NCBI GenBank assembly: GCA_943914555.1
Contig: CALUCM010000022.1
Span: 1 to 19,750, forward strand
Reading direction: 5' to 3'
Origin: an uncultured Francisella sp.
Lineage (GTDB): Bacteria; Pseudomonadota; Gammaproteobacteria; Burkholderiales; Neisseriaceae
DNA: 19,750 nt
Each line of letters starts with the position of its first letter. Within the stretch, counting starts at the first letter, position 1. Shown here piece after piece: positions 1-7,173 of this stretch. A model generated the notes under the pieces. That model made no database searches, had not been told where the DNA came from, and saw only the letters and a program-made list of their open reading frames with translations. The position numbers and the translations under genes are program-made.

Positions 1-22
1 GTGGATTCGTTTCAAACATACT

Positions 23-1090
23 ATGACTGGTCCTACTGCCAGACGTCATGAGAGTCACTCTGTGGGTGTGTTTTTTAACTCCTCTTATATCTCTTATGTG
101 ATGTTGGAAATGATCGGCCGAGAAGTAGTATTAAATTCCTATAGGACACTGATTTTAGAGAAGAATGTCGTTAATCATGCTGGAAAGATTATCAATATGG
201 ATAAACTTGCCTATGCTTTGATCGACCTATCTAACTCGTTCATTCACGATACCAACCGCATCGTAACTTCCCTACCAGCTCAGTTGATGATTACAATGGA
301 ATATTTTGACTTTGATCCCAAGAATCAAAATGATCTAGAAGAAGAAGCAGAGTTTAGAGCAAGGAAAATGAACCAATTAGACGATATTGTGTTTGACTAT
401 TCTTTAAAAAATGATGACTCGGTAAGAAACAATGTCTTTTTAGCTGTCACTAAGAAAGATGCAGTAGAAGCAAGACAATATTTGGCGGAGTTATGCGATT
501 TGAACCTAAAATATCTTGATCCGTGGCCAGTTGCCTGTATCAATGCTTTTTCTTACTGGATCAATCAAGAAATGCCTGAATTAGAGCAGGAAGTTATTTC
601 CATTTTTGATATTGGTTATTCCTCTACTAATGTTGTTTTAGCCAAGGCGGGAAGACTACTGTATACTGATAAAATCAGCATGGGTATAGAGAACTTATTG
701 CAAGAGATTCCTGAATATCATGAGCTAGGTAGAGAAAAAATCTTTTCTTTATTGCATCAAAATGTTGATCTATCTTCGTATGCGGACTATATAGACGGGG
801 TTCGCGATCGATTAATTCAGGAGATTAAACGTTCTATTCGACTATTTGATGCGCAATCTACTGCTGAAATTTCTGAACAAGACGAAGTAACACGTATTCT
901 GCTTACTGGCTTGGGCGCTAAGATATTTGATATAAAAGAGCCTTTGGATGCAGCTACTTCTGCTGATATTACCGTATTAGTTGTTAATCCGATTGAAAGT
1001 GTACAAAGTGGCCGTGAATCACCACAGTTTGCCTTTGATGCATATGAACTGACAGCAGCATTTGGTTTAGCCTTAAGGGGGTTTTTATGA
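23..1090 (+). CDS. pilM: PilM, type IV pilus assembly actin-like ATPase
   Basis: PilM is the cytoplasmic actin-like protein of the type IV pilus inner-membrane platform; it binds the N-terminal tail of PilN and links it to the motor. The 355-residue length fits the family. A phosphate-type motif FDIGYSST lies at residues 195-202, a GLGA at 296-299 replaces the usual GGGA adenosine motif, and the C terminus ends in the family-typical GLALRGF. The first phosphate loop looks degenerate: VGVFFNSS at residues 14-21, where relatives have a GIDIG-like sequence. The stop overlaps the pilN start as ATGA. The start is uncertain: no ribosome binding site precedes the ATG at 23, and the frame stays open to the window edge (seven codons), so the real start may lie just outside. 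Identity is certain from the pilMNOPQ order. Confidence 0.93.
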   Translation: MTGPTARRHESHSVGVFFNSSYISYVMLEMIGREVVLNSYRTLILEKNVVNHAGKIINMDKLAYALIDLSNSFIHDTNRIVTSLPAQLMITMEYFDFDPKNQNDLEEEAEFRARKMNQLDDIVFDYSLKNDDSVRNNVFLAVTKKDAVEARQYLAELCDLNLKYLDPWPVACINAFSYWINQEMPELEQEVISIFDIGYSSTNVVLAKAGRLLYTDKISMGIENLLQEIPEYHELGREKIFSLLHQNVDLSSYADYIDGVRDRLIQEIKRSIRLFDAQSTAEISEQDEVTRILLTGLGAKIFDIKEPLDAATSADITVLVVNPIESVQSGRESPQFAFDAYELTAAFGLALRGFL

Positions 1091-1728
1091 TTGAATTCAT
1101 CAAAGTTAATTTATTGCCGTACCGAGAAATGGCGCGGCTAGCAAAGAAAAAAGACCTTCGTAATTTTTTGTTTGCTGCTATGGCCTTTGCAGTACTCTTG
1201 AACTTTCTACTATACTATGTATTCAGTCTAATTAATCATCACCAAGAAAAAAGAGTCGCCAAAGTTCAAAATTATATAACCTCTTTAGATGATGATTTAA
1301 ATAACTACAAACAGCTATATAAAGAAAAAAAGCTTCTTATAAATGAAAGAATCATGCTGCTTGCCTTGCAAAATAACCGTTACATAGTACCTCGTGTTTT
1401 GAATGAATTAGACACAATTGTTCCTAAAGGGGTGCAGCTGATTAAAATTGAACAAGCAGCTAGCAACAATGGTGAGGATAATCCTTTTGTTTATGAGATT
1501 TATGGTCAGGCAATTAGTGACAGCCGTGTAGCTCTTTTTCTTGACAGATTAAGCACATCTGATATGTTTGATAGCAAACCAGTGATGAATGAGATTGTCA
1601 CTGTCAATGGTCTGCAGCATTTTAAAATTACCACCCAGATAGCAGCTTCAGCTGTGCAGGTTTCTACCGATGAAAGTTCTGATGATGAGCGAAATAAATC
1701 AGATCATTCTGATCGCAAAGCGGATTAG
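1087..1728 (+). CDS. pilN: PilN, type IV pilus inner-membrane platform protein
   Basis: PilN is a bitopic inner-membrane protein. Its cytoplasmic tail carries the conserved NLLPYRE motif (residues 8-14) that docks into PilM, and its periplasmic part pairs with PilO. One membrane segment is visible at about residues 27-48, followed by a charged coiled-coil-like stretch (about 53-85) and a ferredoxin-like periplasmic domain. The start ATG overlaps the pilM stop by four bases, which indicates translational coupling. At 213 residues it is somewhat longer than many PilN proteins. The excess is a hydrophilic Ser/Asp/Glu/Lys-rich tail after about residue 190, which is unlikely to be part of the folded domain. 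Confidence 0.94.
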   Translation: MIEFIKVNLLPYREMARLAKKKDLRNFLFAAMAFAVLLNFLLYYVFSLINHHQEKRVAKVQNYITSLDDDLNNYKQLYKEKKLLINERIMLLALQNNRYIVPRVLNELDTIVPKGVQLIKIEQAASNNGEDNPFVYEIYGQAISDSRVALFLDRLSTSDMFDSKPVMNEIVTVNGLQHFKITTQIAASAVQVSTDESSDDERNKSDHSDRKAD

Positions 1729-1753
1729 TGTCTTTTAGCCATAAGGAAGATTT

Positions 1754-2401
1754 ATGTATTATCCACCGAGTAAAGAAGATTTAGACGCTGTTAGTATTGA
1801 TATTTCTGATTTTAATTTACGTGATATATATCTATTGGATCGTAAATACCAAATCTGGGTTGCTGTTGTTTTTGCGTTGATAGTAAGTTTATTTCTTTAT
1901 TGGTTGGTAGTTTCTGATTTACCGTCTGCAATATCTGATCAACAGGCAAAAGAGCAGGAAATGCGCGCCAAATATGTGAGTAATGTTGATAAGGTTGCAC
2001 AGATGCCTCTCTTAAAAAAAGAGATTCAAGAAATCAAAGAATCTTACGATAATATATTGCATTTGTTACCCGATAGTTTCTCTGCCGCTGATTTTGTTGA
2101 ACAATTCTATCAAGCGGGAGCTAAAAATGGCTTACGTATCTCCGTTAATAAAAATTTACAGTTGTTAGAAGCAGGGCCCCTGCTTGTGCGCTCTTATACC
2201 ATAGAAGTGAACGGCACTTATTCACAATTGGAGAAATTTTGTATGGATCTGGCTAAATTAGATAACTTAGTGGTGTTAAGCGATCTTCATTTGAGCAATG
2301 AACATGTGGATGCAAATGCCGCTGATTCAGATAATCATAAGAAAAAAAATGCAGATGTACTCCACTTATCAGTTGTTACTAATACTTATCAAACTAAATA
2401 A
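1754..2401 (+). CDS. pilO: PilO, type IV pilus inner-membrane platform protein
   Basis: PilO is the heterodimer partner of PilN in the inner-membrane alignment complex, and it contacts PilP in the periplasm. The 215-residue protein has a cytoplasmic N-terminal tail of about 33 residues, one membrane segment (about 34-54), a charged helical region (about 60-95) and a ferredoxin-like periplasmic domain. The start is supported by AAGGAAG at 1743-1749, four bases before the ATG. It lies 25 bases after pilN and 14 bases before pilP, so it is clearly in the same transcript. A hydrophilic Asn/Asp/His/Lys-rich insertion near residues 180-200 interrupts the C-terminal strand region. Confidence 0.93.
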   Translation: MYYPPSKEDLDAVSIDISDFNLRDIYLLDRKYQIWVAVVFALIVSLFLYWLVVSDLPSAISDQQAKEQEMRAKYVSNVDKVAQMPLLKKEIQEIKESYDNILHLLPDSFSAADFVEQFYQAGAKNGLRISVNKNLQLLEAGPLLVRSYTIEVNGTYSQLEKFCMDLAKLDNLVVLSDLHLSNEHVDANAADSDNHKKKNADVLHLSVVTNTYQTK

Positions 2402-2415
2402 AAAAGAGACTGCGC

Positions 2416-3033
2416 ATGAAAATATGCAATCAAAAAAAGTTAAATTTAAAAAAATATCTGTTTTGGATCAGTTTAAGTGTGTTTTTGGTCGCCTGTGGTA
2501 ATCAAGATAATATTGACAAATGGGCAAGTAATATCAACTCACAGATGGAAAAAAAACATGCAGCTCATGCTCTTCCACCAAGGCAAGAACCGCAATCCTA
2601 TCAATCAAACTTTACACTGAAAGCACCGTCTCAGATTCCTCCCTTTAGCCCAGAAAGGTTAAGATTATCTGATTTTCCTGGAACAAGAGACGGAGCTAGC
2701 ATGCTTGAGAACTATAATTTAAATGAGCTGAAATATGTAGGTTATTTGCATTCTGTCTCAGATAAAGCTGTAAAAGGCTTTGTTAAGGCTGGTAATCACG
2801 TATATACGGTGTTAAAAGGTACCCCTATTGGAAAAAATTACGGACGGGTGGAAAACATCTATCCAAACGAGCTACTCATCAAAGAAAATTTTGAAAATTC
2901 AGAGGGGATATGGGAAGCGCGGACAGTTAAAATAAATCTCAATCATCAAGGGGTGAGTGGTGTGCTCACAGAAAATAGTACAGAAGGCGACGTCTCACCC
3001 AAAGTAGATGAAGATAATCAAGAGGATCGTTAA
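2416..3033 (+). CDS. pilP: PilP, type IV pilus lipoprotein
   Basis: PilP is a periplasmic lipoprotein anchored in the inner membrane that bridges the PilN-PilO dimer to the N0 domain of the PilQ secretin. The N terminus is a lipoprotein signal: a lysine-rich n-region, a hydrophobic run and a lipobox LVAC with the acylated cysteine at residue 27. A flexible Pro/Gln-rich linker follows (about residues 45-80), then the small beta-sandwich PilP domain (about 90-180), which includes VGYLHS and the GTPIGKNYGRV segment typical of the family. The tail after about 180 is acidic and probably disordered. AAGAGA lies a few bases before the ATG. An overlapping frame from 2298 is a shadow. Confidence 0.93.
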   Translation: MKICNQKKLNLKKYLFWISLSVFLVACGNQDNIDKWASNINSQMEKKHAAHALPPRQEPQSYQSNFTLKAPSQIPPFSPERLRLSDFPGTRDGASMLENYNLNELKYVGYLHSVSDKAVKGFVKAGNHVYTVLKGTPIGKNYGRVENIYPNELLIKENFENSEGIWEARTVKINLNHQGVSGVLTENSTEGDVSPKVDEDNQEDR

Positions 3034-3095
3034 ACTCAATAATTTGTGTGTTGATTTGGCTAAACAGTGAAGGATGACTGTAACTTTATAAATTT

Positions 3096-3100
3096 AAAGG
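3096..3100 (+). promoter_or_regulatory. Ribosome binding site of pilQ
   Basis: AAAGG at 3096-3100 lies seven bases before the ATG at 3108. A GTG codon directly precedes that ATG (3105), but the spacing favours the ATG. Confidence 0.6.
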
Positions 3101-3107
3101 TGATGTG

Positions 3108-5234
3108 ATGGCAAATTTTTCTAAAAAAACAATTTCATTGGCGATAGCTTCTATATTGATGCAGTGTTCACAAGCTGCTGATATTAGTAAAATTCAACTG
3201 ACTGGATTTGATAATAATGACCGTATTGTTAAAATCCACTTTAAAGAAGGGGTAGTTATTCCCCAAGCATCTGCTCTTGTAAAAACCCCGCGCATTACCA
3301 TGATTTTTCCTAAGACGCGGTCTTTGCTTGAGCGCTCTCAATTTGTGTATAAGGATTCAGTTTTATCGCGTATTAACTTAGAAAAACTTGGTAAAGATAC
3401 CAGGGTAATTGTTGAAGCCAAAGATAAGGCTCAATACCGGTTAAGTAAAAAAGAGGATGGAGTTTGGTTGTATATTCATCCCACTCCAGGTGCATCTAGT
3501 AATACAACATCTACTCCTCAGACACCTTTAGCTTCAAATTCTTCTGTAATAACCACAAAAGTACAGTCATCTCTACAGCAAAAAGACTCAAATAGAGCAA
3601 CTACTAGTACCACTCACCAAGCGAATACTAATACTTTAACCGTTGATTATCGCGGCAATAAGCAAGGAGGCTTTGTTACTTTATTACTTAATCATGCGCA
3701 TCGTCCCCCAAAAATGAAAAAGTCTGGAAATCGCTTAGAAATGGTATTAGAGGACTATAAACCAGCATCTTCTACACAGAATGTTTATGATCTAAGTGAA
3801 TACAATAGTGTGCTTAAAAAAATTGAAGTAAAGCGTCAGGGCAATGATGCTGTGATATATTTTTATAATCAAGGAAATGCTTGGGACTACCAACTACATG
3901 ATAATGGAGCGCAACTCGTAGTAGATTTTAAAGATGTTTCTGGTTTTCTGGATGATCAAATCAGTAATCAGCCCAATGTAGTATACAAGGGAGGTAAGAT
4001 CTCTTTTGATTTTCAGGATGTCGATGTAAGAACTGTGCTACAAATTTTAGCGAAAGAAGCTGGGGTTAATATTATTGTTAGTGATCTAGTCAAAGGATCA
4101 TTAACTCTAAAACTAAAAGATGTGCGCTGGGATGAAGCTTTAGATTTGGTTTTACAAACCAAAGATCTGGGCATGACGAAAGTAGGCTCGATCATTAATG
4201 TTGCACCTAAAAGTGAGTTAGAAGCTCGAGACAAACGTGAGATGGAATTGGAGCAAGCACAGTCAGAAAAAGGAAGTCTACGCTCCCGTTCTTTCCGCCT
4301 TAGCTATAAAAATGTGCGCGCAGTAGCAGAAATGCTAACAGGTGGTGATCAAAATGGTAAAGGAGCAAATACCATTTTAAGCAAACGCGGATCTGTTATT
4401 TATGACACTGAAACCAATACACTAATTGTTGCAGATACCCCTGCTAGCTTAAAAAGAGTAGCCAGCATCATCCAAGAAGTAGATATTCCCAGCGATCAAG
4501 TGATGATTTCAGCACGCATTGTTGAAGTTAAAGATAGTGATGCAAGAAGCATTGGAATGCAACTTAAATTGGGTGGAGAGAGTCCTCACGGTAACACTGT
4601 TTATAGCGGAGTCGGTTCAGGAGGAGATAAAATTGACGAATTACCTCCTAATATTAATTTCCCCATAGCAGCGGGACAGGGTTTTTCTGGTTTTAGCTTT
4701 TTTCATACTAATAAAACAGCTTTAGTTAATTTAATTGTGACGGCTATGGAAGAAGAAGGCAAAGCTAAGATCGTTTCTTCTCCCAAAGTGTTAACGCTCA
4801 ACGGAGAAGAAGCAACTTTGGAGGATGGTGCAGATATTCCTTATCGCGTTAAACAAGAAAAAGACTCAGGCTATTCTACCCAGTTTAAACGTGCAGTCAC
4901 TTCTTTGCGAGTCAAGCCACAAATTACTCCAGAAGGTAATGTAATTTTAGATATTCATGTGAAAAAGGATTCACCTAATAGTAATGATGGATCCATTAGT
5001 GTGAAAAACTTGGACACGCGAGCTATGGTTGCTGATGGTAGTACTTTAATTTTAGGTGGCATTTATGATGAATCCTCTATTGATAGCGTGCAAAAAGTTC
5101 CTGTGCTAGGTGATTTACCAATTGTAGGCAACTTATTTAAAACAAAAACTCATAGCGGTAATAAGCGCGAAGTACTAATTTTCTTAACACCAAAAGTGGT
5201 ACGCAGCAACGTATCGGGGAAACTTGTTTATTAA
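3108..5234 (+). CDS. pilQ: PilQ, type IV pilus outer-membrane secretin
   Basis: PilQ forms the gated outer-membrane ring through which the pilus is extruded and, in competent species, DNA may enter. The 708 residues show a signal peptide with probable cleavage after SQA (about residue 22), a first AMIN-type peptidoglycan-binding domain (about 27-125), a Ser/Thr/Gln-rich linker (about 128-175), a second AMIN domain (about 176-280), the STN/N0 domain (about 297-366), the N1 domain (from about 394, RSFRLSYKNV), and the secretin domain ending in the conserved VPVLGDLPIVGNLF region and FLTPKVV. I chose ATG 3108 over GTG 3105 on ribosome-site spacing. The end overlaps the likely aroK start. The linker does not contain tandem octapeptide repeats of the kind known in Neisseria PilQ. 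Confidence 0.96.
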   Translation: MANFSKKTISLAIASILMQCSQAADISKIQLTGFDNNDRIVKIHFKEGVVIPQASALVKTPRITMIFPKTRSLLERSQFVYKDSVLSRINLEKLGKDTRVIVEAKDKAQYRLSKKEDGVWLYIHPTPGASSNTTSTPQTPLASNSSVITTKVQSSLQQKDSNRATTSTTHQANTNTLTVDYRGNKQGGFVTLLLNHAHRPPKMKKSGNRLEMVLEDYKPASSTQNVYDLSEYNSVLKKIEVKRQGNDAVIYFYNQGNAWDYQLHDNGAQLVVDFKDVSGFLDDQISNQPNVVYKGGKISFDFQDVDVRTVLQILAKEAGVNIIVSDLVKGSLTLKLKDVRWDEALDLVLQTKDLGMTKVGSIINVAPKSELEARDKREMELEQAQSEKGSLRSRSFRLSYKNVRAVAEMLTGGDQNGKGANTILSKRGSVIYDTETNTLIVADTPASLKRVASIIQEVDIPSDQVMISARIVEVKDSDARSIGMQLKLGGESPHGNTVYSGVGSGGDKIDELPPNINFPIAAGQGFSGFSFFHTNKTALVNLIVTAMEEEGKAKIVSSPKVLTLNGEEATLEDGADIPYRVKQEKDSGYSTQFKRAVTSLRVKPQITPEGNVILDIHVKKDSPNSNDGSISVKNLDTRAMVADGSTLILGGIYDESSIDSVQKVPVLGDLPIVGNLFKTKTHSGNKREVLIFLTPKVVRSNVSGKLVY

Positions 5235-5745
5235 TAACAACATATATTTTATCGGATTACCTGGAAGTGGCAAAAGCACTTTAGGTCGGGCTTTTGCCAA
5301 ACATCTAAAGAAAAAATTTTTTGATTCTGATACTTATGTTGTTGATAAAACGGGAGTTTCAATTGATACTATTTTTGAATTAGAAGGAGAAACAGGTTTT
5401 CGCCGGCGCGAGGAAAACGCCATCTCCCAGCTGGTTACATATCAAAATATGGTTTTAGCCACTGGAGGAGGGGTAATATTAAGCGAAACCAACCGCCATA
5501 ATTTAAAAGCAACAGGATATATTATTTATCTACGTAGTACTCCAGATTTTCTTGCTGTCCGTCTATCTAGAGACCAAACCAGGCCCCTATTGACTAAGAA
5601 CAGGCTACAAGATTTGCAACGACTGTATCATCAACGAGCTACAATTTATGAAATGCTCGCTGATATTACTTATCCGATTGATGAGTTTACACCGCAGTTA
5701 GAGCGCTGTAATATCCAACTTATGCAATTAATTAACCAACAATGA
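5224..5745 (+). CDS. aroK: Shikimate kinase
   Basis: It phosphorylates shikimate to shikimate 3-phosphate with ATP, step five of chorismate synthesis, in the cytoplasm. The 173-residue single-domain P-loop kinase has Walker A GLPGSGKST (11-19), the DSD motif with D36 for magnesium and shikimate, R60 in the FRRRE motif, the GGG shikimate-binding turn at 81-83, and the lid arginine in RPLL (R120). The start is a TTG inside the last codons of pilQ, with GGGGA just upstream; no ATG fits the N-terminal strand, so coupling to pilQ is likely. It overlaps aroB by ATGA. Linkage of aroK-aroB to pilQ is common in beta- and gammaproteobacteria. Confidence 0.96.
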   Translation: MFINNNIYFIGLPGSGKSTLGRAFAKHLKKKFFDSDTYVVDKTGVSIDTIFELEGETGFRRREENAISQLVTYQNMVLATGGGVILSETNRHNLKATGYIIYLRSTPDFLAVRLSRDQTRPLLTKNRLQDLQRLYHQRATIYEMLADITYPIDEFTPQLERCNIQLMQLINQQ

Positions 5746-6836
5746 AACACCATTTTCCTCAGCTAGCTGTTCGAACGAGTAGTTCAACTTATCAAATTTA
5801 TTTTTCTTCTTCCTTAAATCATTTATACCAAGAGGTATTGTTACCAATATTACATGATCAAACGGTTATTGTGACTAACCCTGTGGTAGGGAAATTGTAT
5901 CGACCAAATTTATCGTCTGTACTTGAGAATGCTGGAATAAAAAATTATTTCATTGAAATTCCAGATGGTGAGTACTATAAAAATCAACACAGTTTATACC
6001 TGATTTACGATTTTTTACTGACATATGGGATTCAACGTAGTGCTACATTAATTGCTCTAGGTGGTGGAGTTATTGGAGATCTCACAGGTTTTGCTGCCGC
6101 CACATATCAGCGTGGTGTCTGCTTCATACAGATTCCCACGACTCTTTTAGCTCAAGTTGATGCTTCTATTGGTGGCAAAACAGCTATCAATCATCGATTG
6201 GGTAAAAATATGATTGGTGCTTTTCATCAGCCACAAGCGGTATTAATTAGTGAAGAAACCCTAAGCACTTTACCCAAAAGAGAATTTGCTAGTGGTATGG
6301 CAGAGATTATTAAATATGCTTTATTGGGTAATCGTAAGCTATTTGATTATTTAGAAAAACATATGACAGCACTGAATGCGTTACAAAAAAATGCCTTAGA
6401 ACATGTGCTTTATACTTGTTGTGCAATGAAAGCAGATATCGTGCAAAAAGATGAAAAAGAACAATCCATCCGAGCACTTCTTAACTTGGGTCATACATTT
6501 GCTCATGTTATTGAACAGCAAACTGGTTATCACAGTTGGTTACACGGTGAAGCTGTAGCAGTTGGCCTATGTTTGGCGGCAAAGCTCTCTTGGCAAAGAG
6601 GAAATATGACACAGAAAGACTATCTACGTCTTGAGCAGTTAATCAAAGCTGCTAATTTACCTACTCAACCACCGCGTATTCCTTTTGCGTCTTGGCTCTC
6701 TACCATAAAGTTAGATAAGAAAGGTCAAGCAGGAAAAACTCGCTTTATTTTATTAAAAGGGATTGGTCAAGCGTATGTTGATGAAACTGTTAGTGAGAAA
6801 GAACTTAGATGCTTATTACAAGAATCATTAATTTAG
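5742..6836 (+). CDS. aroB: 3-dehydroquinate synthase
   Basis: It converts DAHP to 3-dehydroquinate, the second step of the shikimate pathway, using NAD and a divalent metal. The 364 residues match the family length. The NAD-binding GGG lies at 107-109 (LGGGVIGDLTGF), followed by the DASIGGKTAIN segment. The metal ligands are visible as E188 (GMAEIIKY), H251 (LGHTFAH) and H268 (LHGEAVA). Its ATG overlaps the aroK stop, which supports coupled translation of the two chorismate enzymes. Nothing is missing or truncated. Confidence 0.97.
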   Translation: MKHHFPQLAVRTSSSTYQIYFSSSLNHLYQEVLLPILHDQTVIVTNPVVGKLYRPNLSSVLENAGIKNYFIEIPDGEYYKNQHSLYLIYDFLLTYGIQRSATLIALGGGVIGDLTGFAAATYQRGVCFIQIPTTLLAQVDASIGGKTAINHRLGKNMIGAFHQPQAVLISEETLSTLPKREFASGMAEIIKYALLGNRKLFDYLEKHMTALNALQKNALEHVLYTCCAMKADIVQKDEKEQSIRALLNLGHTFAHVIEQQTGYHSWLHGEAVAVGLCLAAKLSWQRGNMTQKDYLRLEQLIKAANLPTQPPRIPFASWLSTIKLDKKGQAGKTRFILLKGIGQAYVDETVSEKELRCLLQESLI

Positions 6837-7129
6837 TAAAAATAAGAAAAAAATTAAAGGGGAAACAACTTCGTTCTTCTTTACCTAAGGACTATAAAAA
6901 ATTAAAACGCTGTCTACTTATGGACATCATTGGTATGTTCACAGCCTGGGTACCTTTCTTAAATCTAATATGGGCTCCAATTTCTTCCTTAATTTCCCTG
7001 AAAATGTTTGGCACCACTTTTAAAGGTAAAATGGCAGCGATGATTGATCTTGCTGAAGAATTGTTTTCTTTTAGTAGTATTTTTCCTACTTTTACACTCT
7101 TTTGGCTTTATGAAAGCTTTATTGAATAA
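6809..7129 (+). CDS. Small membrane protein of unknown function
   Basis: This 106-residue protein starts inside the end of aroB (28-base overlap), with GAGAAAG about eight bases upstream as a weak ribosome site. Residues 1-37 are strongly basic and cytoplasmic in character. A hydrophobic region at about 39-68 contains the motif WAPISSL and probably one or two membrane passes, and a second hydrophobic segment lies at about 86-102 after an acidic DLAEELF stretch. The pattern MDIIG..P....IWAPIS...MFG...KG....EE.....FPTFT..WL resembles, from memory, a family of short conserved hypothetical membrane proteins found in several phyla with no assigned function. It probably shares the aroK-aroB transcript. 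No function can be assigned. Confidence 0.72.
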   Translation: MLITRIINLVKIRKKLKGKQLRSSLPKDYKKLKRCLLMDIIGMFTAWVPFLNLIWAPISSLISLKMFGTTFKGKMAAMIDLAEELFSFSSIFPTFTLFWLYESFIE

Positions 7130-7173
7130 AATTTATTTTCCTACCCTTATAAATTTAAGAAAGAAGAAAAATC

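Noticed and set aside
2298..2501. Rightward 67-codon frame across the pilO-pilP junction
   Set aside because: It overlaps two confidently identified genes in another frame and has no recognisable content.
3064..3081. Small inverted repeat ACAGT/ACTGT before pilQ
   Set aside because: Five-base arms with an eight-base loop and no T-run are too weak to call a terminator or regulatory hairpin.
3081..3098. Shared AT-rich word upstream of pilQ, gcvP and uvrA (TTATAAATTTAA at about 3087 and 7147; TAACTTTATAA at about 3081 and 14647)
   Set aside because: The words are short and AT-rich, sit at different distances from the starts, and lack a consistent -35 element, so chance is a sufficient explanation.
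7130..7173. Glycine riboswitch before gcvP
   Set aside because: Only 44 bases are free, too few for the aptamer, and no suitable conserved structure is visible.
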